From assembly GCA_003242735.1 (NCBI GenBank), contig QGVH01000003.1:164714-228713 (forward strand): 64,000 nt of DNA, written 5' to 3'. This stretch comes from a bacterium. GTDB lineage: Bacteria > Gemmatimonadota > Gemmatimonadetes > Longimicrobiales > RSA9. Below the pieces are notes generated by a model, which worked only from the letters and a program-made list of their open reading frames with translations, did not search any database and had not been told where the DNA came from. The stretch's first letter is position 1; each line of letters opens with the position of its first letter. Below, piece after piece: positions 44,522 to 52,228 of the stretch. The translations under genes were made by a program, and so were the position numbers.

Positions 44522-45490
44522 TCACGACTCCCCGCGCTTGGTGATCCGCACGCGCCACACCTCCGGGCCCTGCTCGAGGTACTCCCAGCCGAAGCGGCCC
44601 GACAGCTCGGCTTCGAACTGGTAGCGCAGCGGGCGAGGATCGTGGTCGTTGATCAGCACGAACGAGTCGCCCGGCGCGAGCGCCTCGAACGTGCGGAAGA
44701 TCGTCGGGTGCTTCTCGCGCGGCGGAATGACGCGGACGTCCAGCGTCCGCTCCGTCGTCTCATGCATGATGCTCTCCTGATCGGGTGTGCGAAAGGCATC
44801 CGCCCTGCGGCGGATGAAAACGCGCACGAGGTCGGGCGCCTGCTCCCGCACCTCGTAGGTGAAGCCGCGCTCCTCGAGGCGCGGCAGGAGGAACCGCGGC
44901 ACGCGGGCGTTGATCTGCACGAGCGTCGCGCCGGCAGGCAGCCGCTCCAGCGCCTCGAGCGTGCGTACCATCGGCTCGGGCGGCTCCAGGCCGCGGACAT
45001 CGAGCACGACGACGTCGTCCTCTTGCCCCGTCGCGTCGTTCGCCTCGTCCGGCCCAGCAACGTCCGCGGCGTCCGCGCGCCGCGGCGCGGGTGGCGTGTG
45101 CGGACCATCGCGCGAGCCGCTGTCGTGCGCCTCCGCGGCGGCGGAGTTCGTGGCGTCCGCCGTCACCGCCAGCGCTTGCGCCTCGCCCTCGCGCCAGAAC
45201 CACACGCGCCAGTCGTCTGCAGCCAGCTCCTCGGTCCAATGCGCGAAGCCGTGACGCTGCATGACGCGGTAGAGCGGCACGGGTTCGAAGATCGCGCGCA
45301 CGCGCAGCACGCCGCCGGCCGGCAGGGCCTCGCGGGCGGCCATGATGCGCGTGAACGGCTCGCGACCGGCGCGCAGGTCCTCGCGGACGTCCAGGTCCAC
45401 GATGCACTCCGGCGCGATCGCGGCGAGGAACTCCGGCATCGGTTCGCGGAGGCCGGTGGGCGCGGGCGGCGTCCGTGGGATCTTCACCAT
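44522..45490 (-). CDS. Protein with three DUF2249 domains
   Basis: A 322-residue cytoplasmic protein. Three DUF2249-like units can be seen: about 25-115 ('[24 protein letters not shown] ... [22 protein letters not shown]'), about 155-240 ('[28 protein letters not shown] ... [12 protein letters not shown]') and about 250-320 ('[37 protein letters not shown]'). DUF2249 has a SirA/TusA-like fold and is a frequent member of NO-response operons. Single or double domains are usual; three is unusual. ATG 45490 follows GGAGGGAGC. It overlaps the DUF59 gene by 7 bases. Confidence 0.85.
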   Translation of the reverse strand: MVKIPRTPPAPTGLREPMPEFLAAIAPECIVDLDVREDLRAGREPFTRIMAAREALPAGGVLRVRAIFEPVPLYRVMQRHGFAHWTEELAADDWRVWFWREGEAQALAVTADATNSAAAEAHDSGSRDGPHTPPAPRRADAADVAGPDEANDATGQEDDVVVLDVRGLEPPEPMVRTLEALERLPAGATLVQINARVPRFLLPRLEERGFTYEVREQAPDLVRVFIRRRADAFRTPDQESIMHETTERTLDVRVIPPREKHPTIFRTFEALAPGDSFVLINDHDPRPLRYQFEAELSGRFGWEYLEQGPEVWRVRITKRGES

Positions 45491-45924
45491 GCTCCCTCCT
45501 GGATCATGCTCGGGTTCCAGCGCGGTTCCCACACGAGGTTCGGCCGCACCTCGGTCACGCCGGGCACGGCGGAGAGCGCGTTCAGGATCCCGTTCGTGAT
45601 GTGCCGCTCGAGCGGGCAGCCGGGCGTGGTCAGTGTGTACGTCACGGTCACCACGCCGCCCTCTGCCGCGAGCTCATAGACGAGCCCGAGCGTCACGATG
45701 TCCAGCCCGATCTCCGGGTCGATCACCGTGCGCAGCGTATCCAGCGCGAGCTCGAGGTCCACGGTAGCGGGCGAGCCAGACCGCGCCGCGGGCGCGGCAT
45801 CGCCAGCCGGCGTTCCCGGAGCGTGCGGTGCCTGGTCGGCGGCGACGGCGTCATGGACCGGGGGATCGGCGCTGCCCGCCAGTCGCTCCAGCGCGGCGTG
45901 GAAGCTCGCATCCATCGGGTTCAT
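45484..45924 (-). CDS. DUF59 / MIP18-family Fe-S assembly protein
   Basis: A 146-residue protein: an unordered N part (to about 50), then a MIP18/DUF59 domain with '[22 protein letters not shown]' and the conserved cysteine in '[12 protein letters not shown]'. Members such as PaaD and SufT help assemble Fe-S clusters. Here it stands with Mrp, which also carries a DUF59 domain, and with DUF542 and DUF2249 proteins, pointing to Fe-S repair. ATG 45924 is coupled as ATGA to the gene before it and has GGAGGAGG upstream. Confidence 0.88.
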   Translation of the reverse strand: MNPMDASFHAALERLAGSADPPVHDAVAADQAPHAPGTPAGDAAPAARSGSPATVDLELALDTLRTVIDPEIGLDIVTLGLVYELAAEGGVVTVTYTLTTPGCPLERHITNGILNALSAVPGVTEVRPNLVWEPRWNPSMIQEGAW

Positions 45925-47222
45925 TCCGGCCTCCTCCGCAGAACTCGGATCATCTGCACGGTCAGCGTGCCGGCGCCCGCCGCGATCAGCGCGGTGGCGA
46001 AGCGCGTCCACGCCGCGGCGCCGGCCAGCACGCCGCCGACCAGCACGAACGTGCCGAGGGCGAGCAGCGCCGCCGCGATGTTCGCGGCGCGTGCGTCGAA
46101 GAGGTCGGCGACACGCGGCAGCGGGCGCGTGCCGATGAGCGGACCGTAGCGGTGGTTCCAGACCAGGAACGGCAGGATCTTGTAGAGGTGCCCGGCGACG
46201 AACAGGGCGAGGCCGAGGACGAGGGCGGCGCCGTAGGCGGTGGCGAGCCGCGGGGCGCCGAACCCGCGCGTGAGCGTGAACGGCGCGAGCACGAGCGCCA
46301 GCGCGAGTACGACGAGCGCTGCGGCGGTGAGCCGCATTCCCGCATCCAGCCGCGGCCGCTTGCGATGACGGAAGAACAGCGCGGCCTGCGCCAGGAACGC
46401 GGCCGTGCCGGTCGCAATGAGCAGCGCCGGCAGCGTGTAGCCCGCGATGTCACCCATGTGATACCCGGCGACGAGGAGCATCACGCCGGCGCCGATCAGC
46501 GCCGCCGCGGCCTTCGCCGGCCACAGCGGCGCGCCGTGGCTGACCAGGAACATGGGCAGGAGGTGGCGCGCGACGCCCACCACCACGAGCAGCACCCAGC
46601 CCGCAGCGGCGATGTGGGCGTGCACTCCGAGCACGAGCAGCCGCGAGCCGCCGAGATAGCCGTAGTGCCGATTGCCCGCGAGCGTGACGCCGAGCGCGAC
46701 CGTCGCCGCGAGGAAGAAGGCAGCGCCGGCCAGGCACCACCAGGTGAGATCGCGGCGTGAGATGCGCGCGAGCGTGAGCGCGGCGTTGCCGACGAACAGC
46801 AGCAGCCCCGTCCCGAACAGAGCCGCGCCAGCGAACAGCGTGATGCGCTGCGCCGTGAGGAGTCCCGCGACGAACAGAAGGATGCCCGGGGCGTGGAGCG
46901 CGAGCGTCGCGTGCGCCGTGCGGGTGGAGCGGATCGGCTCCCCCAGCACGACCGGGAAGAGCTGGCACAGCGCTCCGAGAATGGACGTGGTGACCCAGCC
47001 GAGCGTGAACAGGTGCGTGACCGCGACGACGCGCGGCAGCGGGAACATCCCCTGCGCGAGCTCGGGCGAGATCCACACGAGCCCGGCCGCGCCGAGCGTC
47101 CAGAACAGCAGCGCCGCAACGAAGTGCGAGCCCGGCAACGCCAGCGGGGGCGAGGACGCGCCCGTGATGTCCGCACCGCGCGGCAGCGGCGCGCGAGGCG
47201 GGACGGTCGCGTACGCTCTCAT
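45921..47222 (-). CDS. NnrS/heme-copper oxidase-like 12-helix membrane protein
   Basis: A 433-residue membrane protein with about 12 helices. Histidine-bearing helix ends recur: '[32 protein letters not shown]', '[28 protein letters not shown]', '[18 protein letters not shown]' (split over about residues 65-100, 195-222 and 355-372). The pattern matches proteins between NnrS (heme- and copper-containing, NO-induced) and single-subunit cbb3-like oxidases. No canonical six-histidine set with a copper B site is evident to me. It is coupled by ATGA to Mrp upstream and to DUF59 downstream, so it belongs to the same stress module. Confidence 0.7.
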   Translation of the reverse strand: MRAYATVPPRAPLPRGADITGASSPPLALPGSHFVAALLFWTLGAAGLVWISPELAQGMFPLPRVVAVTHLFTLGWVTTSILGALCQLFPVVLGEPIRSTRTAHATLALHAPGILLFVAGLLTAQRITLFAGAALFGTGLLLFVGNAALTLARISRRDLTWWCLAGAAFFLAATVALGVTLAGNRHYGYLGGSRLLVLGVHAHIAAAGWVLLVVVGVARHLLPMFLVSHGAPLWPAKAAAALIGAGVMLLVAGYHMGDIAGYTLPALLIATGTAAFLAQAALFFRHRKRPRLDAGMRLTAAALVVLALALVLAPFTLTRGFGAPRLATAYGAALVLGLALFVAGHLYKILPFLVWNHRYGPLIGTRPLPRVADLFDARAANIAAALLALGTFVLVGGVLAGAAAWTRFATALIAAGAGTLTVQMIRVLRRRPE

Positions 47223-48337
47223 CGTGCTCCCACCTCCTCCACGGGCCGCGCGCCGATCGCGTGCGCGACGCGCTCCGCGATCGCATGGAACGCCCGGGCC
47301 GTCGCGCCCTCGGGGCGTGCCACGACCGGCGCTGCGCCCGCATCCTCGTCCGTGACGACGTCTTCCTCGAACGGCACCACGCCGAGGAGCGGCACACGGG
47401 CTTGCCCAGCGAGCCACTCGCCGCCGCCGCGGCCGAACGGGTACGAGCGCCGGCCGCACTCGCACTGCGCCCAGCCCATGTTCTCGACGACGCCCAGGAC
47501 GGGCACGTCCAGCTTGACGAACATCTCCGCGGCCTTCGCGGCTTCGAGCGCGGCGAGTCGCTGAGGTGTGGTGACGACGACGGCGCCGTTCACCACCACG
47601 GACTGCGCGAGGGAGAGCGGCACGTCGCCCGTGCCGGGCGGGAGGTCCACGACCAGCACGTCCAGCTCGGGCCACAGCACGCCGCGCGAGAACTGCTTCA
47701 CCGCCTTGCCGACCATCGGCCCGCGCCACACCGCCGGCGACTGCGGGCCGAGGAAGAAGCCGAAGGAGACGACGGCGAGCCCGTGCGCCTCGAGCGGAAG
47801 GATGCGCCCGTCGCGCAGCTCGACGCGCTGCGCGCCGTCCTCGATCCCGAGGATCACGGGGATCGAAGGGCCGTAGATGTCCGCGTCCAGGAGACCGATG
47901 CGGAGCCCGAGCGCCTTCAGGGCGAGGGCGAGGGCGAGGTTGGCCGCGACCGTGCTCTTGCCGACGCCGCCCTTGCCCGCGCCGACGGCGACAATGCGCG
48001 CGACGTTCGGGAGCCGGCCTCGGTCGGCCCATGGGTCGCGGACCGCGGGCGCTGCGTGCCGTCCCGCGATCGGGAGCCGGCCGGGCGGCAGGATCTGCAC
48101 CTCGGAGCGCACCGCGCCGGCGGCGGCAAGGCGCTCCCGGATCGCGGCGCGCAGGAGGTCCGGCACCTCCTCGCGCCTGGTCGAGAGCACGAGCGAGACG
48201 TGCACGTGCCCGTTCCGCACCGCCACGGAGCGGACCAGCCCGAGCGAGACGATGTCCCGGTTCAGTCCGGGGTAGGCCACCTCCGCGAGGGCGGCGCGGA
48301 CCTCGGCCTCGGTGATGGGGTGGGTGGGCGTGCTCAT
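47219..48337 (-). CDS. Mrp/ApbC-family Fe-S cluster carrier ATPase
   Basis: A 372-residue P-loop ATPase that carries and transfers Fe-S clusters. The N part (about 8-85) is a DUF59 domain ('LAEVAYPGLNRDIVSLGLVRSV'); the ATPase has the deviant Walker A GKGGVGKST near 124-132 and 'VVDLPPGTGDVPLSLAQ' around 223. The C-terminal cluster site is reduced to CEC in 'MGWAQCECGRRSYPF' instead of the usual CxxC. First gene of the seven-gene leftward operon. TGGAGG lies 7 bases before ATG 48337. Confidence 0.93.
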   Translation of the reverse strand: MSTPTHPITEAEVRAALAEVAYPGLNRDIVSLGLVRSVAVRNGHVHVSLVLSTRREEVPDLLRAAIRERLAAAGAVRSEVQILPPGRLPIAGRHAAPAVRDPWADRGRLPNVARIVAVGAGKGGVGKSTVAANLALALALKALGLRIGLLDADIYGPSIPVILGIEDGAQRVELRDGRILPLEAHGLAVVSFGFFLGPQSPAVWRGPMVGKAVKQFSRGVLWPELDVLVVDLPPGTGDVPLSLAQSVVVNGAVVVTTPQRLAALEAAKAAEMFVKLDVPVLGVVENMGWAQCECGRRSYPFGRGGGEWLAGQARVPLLGVVPFEEDVVTDEDAGAAPVVARPEGATARAFHAIAERVAHAIGARPVEEVGAR

Positions 48338-48425
48338 GCTGCCTCCAGGCGCGCGGCGCCCGCCGCCTCAGCAGGCCAGTGCGGTGGTCCGCCGAGTGGC
48401 TGCGGGGAACGGCGGGGTGCGCCGA

Positions 48426-48442
48426 TTGAGAACGTTTCTCAA
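48426..48442. promoter_or_regulatory. Palindrome TTGAGAACGTTTCTCAA before the mrp operon
   Basis: Perfect 7-base arms TTGAGAA / TTCTCAA around CGT, 89 bases before the mrp start. It resembles the FNR/Dnr half-site TTGA but with wider spacing than TTGAT-N4-ATCAA. The operon encodes a Crp/Fnr regulator, so self-control is likely. Confidence 0.55.
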
Positions 48443-48476
48443 CTAGAGGAAGGTTGGCCCGGCCGGAGCCGGCGCG

Positions 48477-48494
48477 CTGTGACGGAAGTCACAG
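48477..48494. promoter_or_regulatory. CRP-like site CTGTGACGGAAGTCACAG
   Basis: A perfect TGTGA-N6-TCACA, the consensus for Crp-type regulators, 140 bases before the mrp start. It lies in the 299-base gap 48338-48636, which holds no gene. Confidence 0.6.
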
Positions 48495-48636
48495 GACGGG
48501 AGCCGGGGCGCTCGCGTCGGGGAGAGGCGGGCCGGGCAAGGGCGAGGGGGTGGGAGAGCGGTGACGGCTGCCCCGCCCCCAGGGGGCCGGACGCCACAGC
48601 GTCGCACTCGACGCTGTTCGTCCGAATGAGGGGGCG

Positions 48637-49305
48637 TCATGACGGCTCGAGCAGCTCGAACCTGCCGTTGCGGAAGTCGAGGCGCAGGGCGCGGCCGGCG
48701 GCGATGTCGCTGCCGAGGACGCCGTCGAGGTCGAGCGAGCGGGTGGCGTTCTGCTCGTGGATGTCGATGTGGCGGAAACGGACGCGCCAGTGGTCGAGGA
48801 TGAGGGAAGCAGAGTTCAGGATCTGAACAGTGACGGTATCGAAGCCGCCCGCGCCACCGACGCGGCGTGTGCGGCTGCCGTCGGCCCCAACCCCGGCGGC
48901 CTCGAGGAACGACGGTGTGAGGAAGGACCTGGCGGCGCCGGTGTCGAGGCCGAGGAGGAGAGGTCGGCCGTTCTCGGTGCGCGCCGCGACGACGGGATAC
49001 CCGAGCCGGGAGAAGTTGCGCGGCATGACGGCACGTTCCGCGGGCCGCTGCACGGTGAGGCGCCGGGCGGCGAAGTCGATGGTTACGTCGAGCTCGCGGA
49101 TGATGGGCCAGCCGAGGATGCCGTGGATCTCGAGCTCGCCGCCGGGGAGCTCGGGGTCTCGGAAACGCAGGTCGGCGGCGTCCAGGACAACCGCCGGATG
49201 GTTTCGGACGACGACGGGCCCGATCCGGAGCTCATCGCGATGATGGCGGGCGCGCGGCAACGTCGCGGCCCGTCGCCGTTCCAGCGCTGGCTCCCGGTTC
49301 TCCAA
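48637..49305 (-). CDS. Retropepsin-like aspartyl protease, N-terminal part missing
   Basis: A 222-residue frame of the two-lobed exported aspartyl protease family. The end of lobe 1 is present ('GILGWPIIRELDVTIDFAARRLTV', about 63-86) and lobe 2 is complete, with its catalytic LDTGAARSF (about 118-126) and closing 'DGVLGSDIAAGRALRLDFRNG'. The first DTG and the signal peptide are absent. Only a TTG at 49305 can serve as a start, and the frame closes at 49324. The gene is therefore cut at its 5' end, at the same point where the opposite LytTR frame begins. Confidence 0.6.
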   Translation of the reverse strand: MENREPALERRRAATLPRARHHRDELRIGPVVVRNHPAVVLDAADLRFRDPELPGGELEIHGILGWPIIRELDVTIDFAARRLTVQRPAERAVMPRNFSRLGYPVVAARTENGRPLLLGLDTGAARSFLTPSFLEAAGVGADGSRTRRVGGAGGFDTVTVQILNSASLILDHWRVRFRHIDIHEQNATRSLDLDGVLGSDIAAGRALRLDFRNGRFELLEPS

Positions 49306-49865
49306 TGGCGATGGCGGCGCCCGTCACCCGCATCGCAGTGCGCTCGCCGCGCACCATCACGCTGGTCGATGTGAAGGACATCTCACACGTCGAGGCGGAG
49401 GGCCGCTACGCGCGCAGCCACGCCGAGGGCAGGCAGTATCTCGCGCAGCACTCGCTGGCCGAGCTGGAGCGGATGCTGGATGGCGCCCGGTTCGTGCGCG
49501 TACACCGCTCGGCCATCGTGAACCTTGAGCGGATCCGTTTGCTTCGAACTGAGGCCTATCGGGACTTCGAGCTGCTGCTCGACGACGGCGCGGCGGTGCG
49601 CCTCTCGCGCGACTATCGCGCGCGGCTCGAGGCGGCGCTCGGGGTGCGGTTGGGAGGGGCGTTTACCCACCCGCCCCGCCCATCGCCTTCCCCACCGCCG
49701 CCACCAGATCCTGCTCCTCGCCCGCCCCGGTGTACACGACGCGACCGTCGGCGTCGAGCACGACGACGTACGACGTGGTGGGCGCCTGGAACGCGCGGGT
49801 GGCGCGGCCGCGGGTGTCCCACAGCACACGGCCGGGCAGCGGGTTGCGCTCCAGGTGGCGCTTGA
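49305..49865 (+). CDS. LytTR DNA-binding domain protein without receiver domain
   Basis: Residues 8-115 are a complete LytTR DNA-binding domain: 'ITLVDVKDISHVEAEGRYARSH', 'LAELERMLDGARFVRVHRSAIVNLERI', 'LLLDDGAAVRLSRDYRARL'. LytTR proteins normally carry a receiver or membrane domain before it; here the frame starts almost at the domain. The real coding part probably ends near 49660; the remaining 70 codons are proline/arginine low complexity and run antisense over the thioredoxin gene. It looks like a fragment joined to the truncated protease gene at about 49305. Confidence 0.55.
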   Translation: MAMAAPVTRIAVRSPRTITLVDVKDISHVEAEGRYARSHAEGRQYLAQHSLAELERMLDGARFVRVHRSAIVNLERIRLLRTEAYRDFELLLDDGAAVRLSRDYRARLEAALGVRLGGAFTHPPRPSPSPPPPPDPAPRPPRCTRRDRRRRARRRTTWWAPGTRGWRGRGCPTAHGRAAGCAPGGA

Positions 49866-50214
49866 CCGCGCGCTGCGACTGGTTCACGGCGATCGCCATG
49901 ATGATGAGCTCGACATCGTCGCCCCAACGCTCGTGGACCCTGTGGATCTCCGGCTCGAGCGCCTTGCACACGGGGCACCATGTCGCCCAGAACTCGATGA
50001 CCACCGGCTTCTTGCCGATGAACTGCCCGAGGTCCACGGGGTTGCCGTCCAGGTCCTCGACCTGCACCGGCTCCGGCCTGGCGCCGATGGGCAGGCCGAT
50101 GTCCTGCGCGCGGAGCGTGGCGGGCGCGAACGCGGTGAGCACGAGCATCGCGGCGGAAAGCGCGCCAGCGCGCACCGCGTGGCGCCGCGGGCGGGTGGAG
50201 CGTGAGGCGGCCAT
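49663..50214 (-). CDS. Exported TlpA-like thioredoxin
   Basis: A 183-residue periplasmic thioredoxin-fold protein: signal peptide to about residue 36 (RR, hydrophobic, LRAQ), then 'VVIEFWATWCPVCKALEPEI' with the redox pair WCPVC near 76-80, and the later 'YVVVLDADGRVVYTGAG'. TlpA-like proteins are reductants, often for cytochrome c maturation. It is coupled to the CcdA gene before it (TGATG), which should supply the electrons. Confidence 0.9.
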   Translation of the reverse strand: MAASRSTRPRRHAVRAGALSAAMLVLTAFAPATLRAQDIGLPIGARPEPVQVEDLDGNPVDLGQFIGKKPVVIEFWATWCPVCKALEPEIHRVHERWGDDVELIIMAIAVNQSQRAVKRHLERNPLPGRVLWDTRGRATRAFQAPTTSYVVVLDADGRVVYTGAGEEQDLVAAVGKAMGGAGG

Positions 50215-50945
50215 CACAGCACCTTCCACATCTGGAAGAAGTAGTACGCGGCCATCGCGAACATGATCGCGCCGCCGGCCTTCTTGATCCAGACCATCCA
50301 CGGCCCGGAGCGGGGCAGTGCGGCCACGGCCCCGGAGAACAGGCCCACCACGACCAGCAGCGCCGTCATCCCGAGCGAGAAGACGAACAGATAGATGAAG
50401 CCCAGCACCGCGCTGCCGGTGGTGGAGACCCAGGTCAGCACGGCGGCGAACGCGGGCGCGCCGCACGGCGCGGCGACGAGGCCGGAGGTGGCGCCGAGCA
50501 GGAAGACCGCCGGGTAGGTCCCGCCGCCGAGGCTCCCGGCCCAGGCGGCGAGCCGGCGCGGCGCGTTGACCGGGATGACGTCCAGCATGGCCAGCCCGAA
50601 GACGACGAGCAGGCAGGCGATGGCGAAGAGCGCCCACGGGCTGGATGACACGGTGCCGAAGACCTGGCCGGAGAGGCCGGCGATGAGCCCGAGCAGGGCG
50701 TACAGCAGCGCGAGGCCGGAGACGTAGGTGAGCGTGAGGCCCGCGACCCGGAGCCGCGACGGCTCTTCGCCCTGCGCCCGCGCCGTGCTGGCGATGAGCC
50801 CGGCGGTGATCGGGATCATCGGGTAGATGCAGGGCGTGAGGCTGGTCAGCACGCCCGCGCCGAAGAGCGTGGCGATGGCGAGGAGCGGCTGGTCGTTGAG
50901 CGTCTGGCCCGACTGCAGCGCGGCGGCGAGCGTCGCGATCGGCAT
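50214..50945 (-). CDS. CcdA/DsbD-family thiol-electron transporter
   Basis: A 243-residue inner-membrane protein with about six helices that passes electrons from cytoplasmic thioredoxin to periplasmic partners. The two membrane cysteines are in 'SLTPCIYPMIPIT' (about 41-53) and 'LVAAPCGAPAFAAVL' (about 160-174), the expected CcdA/DsbD pattern. ATG 50945 is chosen because membrane sequence starts soon after; the longer frame to 51197 adds an arginine/proline-rich stretch unlike the family. Partner of the downstream TlpA-like gene. Confidence 0.9.
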   Translation of the reverse strand: MPIATLAAALQSGQTLNDQPLLAIATLFGAGVLTSLTPCIYPMIPITAGLIASTARAQGEEPSRLRVAGLTLTYVSGLALLYALLGLIAGLSGQVFGTVSSSPWALFAIACLLVVFGLAMLDVIPVNAPRRLAAWAGSLGGGTYPAVFLLGATSGLVAAPCGAPAFAAVLTWVSTTGSAVLGFIYLFVFSLGMTALLVVVGLFSGAVAALPRSGPWMVWIKKAGGAIMFAMAAYYFFQMWKVL

Positions 50946-51197
50946 GGGCAGGTCCGGGCAGTGGAGCGTCGTTGCGCGCGCCCCGGGCCGGTCCGTGACT
51001 CCGGGCGTGTCGGGCCCGGGATCGGCGGCCGGCGGGCTCGGGGCGACGTCGGCCTCCTTTTGAACACGCGGGCGGCGGCCGAGGTTCGCGCCGCCGCGCC
51101 CCGGCGCCCCTCGCTCTTGAAACCAGCGGGCGGGACGGTCCGTACGGTTGGGCGAGAGGGTGGTCGAGGTCGGGTCGGTGGGTGGCGTTGAAAACAA

Positions 51198-51353
51198 ATG
51201 AACTCAGATGATAGAGCGATGGTCGAGCTGACGTTGATCGTGATCGCGGGGCTGGCGACGCTGGTCCTGCTCCGGCCGACGGAGCGCCAGCGGGCGTATG
51301 CGACGCGCCCGGTCTGGCGGCACCGGCCGCGAGGCTGGAGGCGGCTCGCGTGA
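51198..51353 (+). CDS. Possible 51-residue single-span membrane protein
   Basis: ATG at 51198 in an AT-rich spot opens a 51-codon frame with a short acidic start, one hydrophobic helix (about 9-26, 'ELTLIVIAGLATLVLL') and a basic tryptophan-rich tail. No clear ribosome site except for the purine-rich bases just before. The composition is plausible for a small membrane protein, but no family is recognised. Confidence 0.3.
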   Translation: MNSDDRAMVELTLIVIAGLATLVLLRPTERQRAYATRPVWRHRPRGWRRLA

Positions 51354-51854
51354 TGTAGGGCGGGCCGCGCCATTGGCTGTGTCCGTGTGATGTAGCGGGC
51401 CGCGCGAGCGGCGCCGCACCGGCGCGAAGGCGCGGGCAGTTCGCCGCGGATCCGGAGCGCCGGGCCGTCGGGGGCGGATCCTCTCTCCGGGCGGGGTCTC
51501 GCCCCCGCGGTGTTTTTCGGCCGGGGCAGGGCGGCGCCCCCGGCGGCCCGGCGGCGGCCGGCGGCCGCTGTCGAGGCCCCGGGACCCTCGGCCCGGCCGC
51601 CGGCCCCGGGCCGATCTTCGGCCGGAGGTCCGTCATATCCTCGCGGGCCGGGGCGTTTTTCGGTAAACCGAAGGGGAAGCCGGGCCGACGCGGTGGGCAG
51701 GGGTGGGATTGACTTTTCCACCCCAGGCGCAGCAGTATGGCCCCAGCTCTCCCCGGGCCGGGTCAGGGCCCGCTCCGGGCAGCGCTGACGCGGCCCGGAT
51801 GAGCCCGGTGCCGGCGAGCAGGGTCGATACAGGTCTCCAACCGCAGAAATCCGA
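51354..51854. other. Non-coding, low-complexity GC-rich gap
   Basis: Five hundred bases with no supported gene. A hairpin GGGCGGGG-TCT-CGCCCC followed after a few bases by GTTTTTCGG (about 51496-51521) may be a rightward terminator, and a small repeat TTCGG-TAAA-CCGAA lies near 51658-51671. Nothing else is recognised. Confidence 0.3.
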
Positions 51855-52139
51855 ATGACGAGGGCAACCTCCACCCCGGGCGGTCGCCCGGTGGCGGCCG
51901 GTCGCATACCCGTTGCGAGCGGGTGTGCCGTGGCACCGGTCGAGCGTACGCTCCGGCTGAAGGATTTCCGTATCCGTGTGTACGGCGACGTCGCGGTGGC
52001 GATGGGCGAGGCGAGCGCCGCAGGGGCGGGCGAGGACGATGTCCGCTATCACGTGACGCGGGTGTACGAGTGGCGGCAGGGCCGCTGGCGACGCGTCGCG
52101 GCGGATGCGACGCCGCTGCTGCGGCGCGACGGGCGCTGA
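51855..52139 (+). pseudogene. C-terminal remnant of a SnoaL/DUF4440-like protein
   Basis: The last 60 codons read like the C-terminal half of an NTF2-fold DUF4440 protein ('DFRIRVYGDVAVAMGEA', 'RYHVTRVYEWRQGRWRRVAADATPL'). The first 30 codons are unrelated arginine/proline sequence and the N-terminal helices of the fold are missing, so this is a broken gene. Confidence 0.45.
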
Positions 52140-52228
52140 CCGCACGACGAATGCGGCGCCGCGCGCGCACGACGCTGTGCGCGACGTCGACGCCGCAACG
52201 CCCCACGTGCGCCTCGCGGAGGCGGGCC

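Noticed and set aside
51355..51360. GTAGGG in the gap at 51.4 kb
   Set aside because: The base pattern 16 bases further is CTGT, not CGTC, and no credible gene follows within 300 bases.
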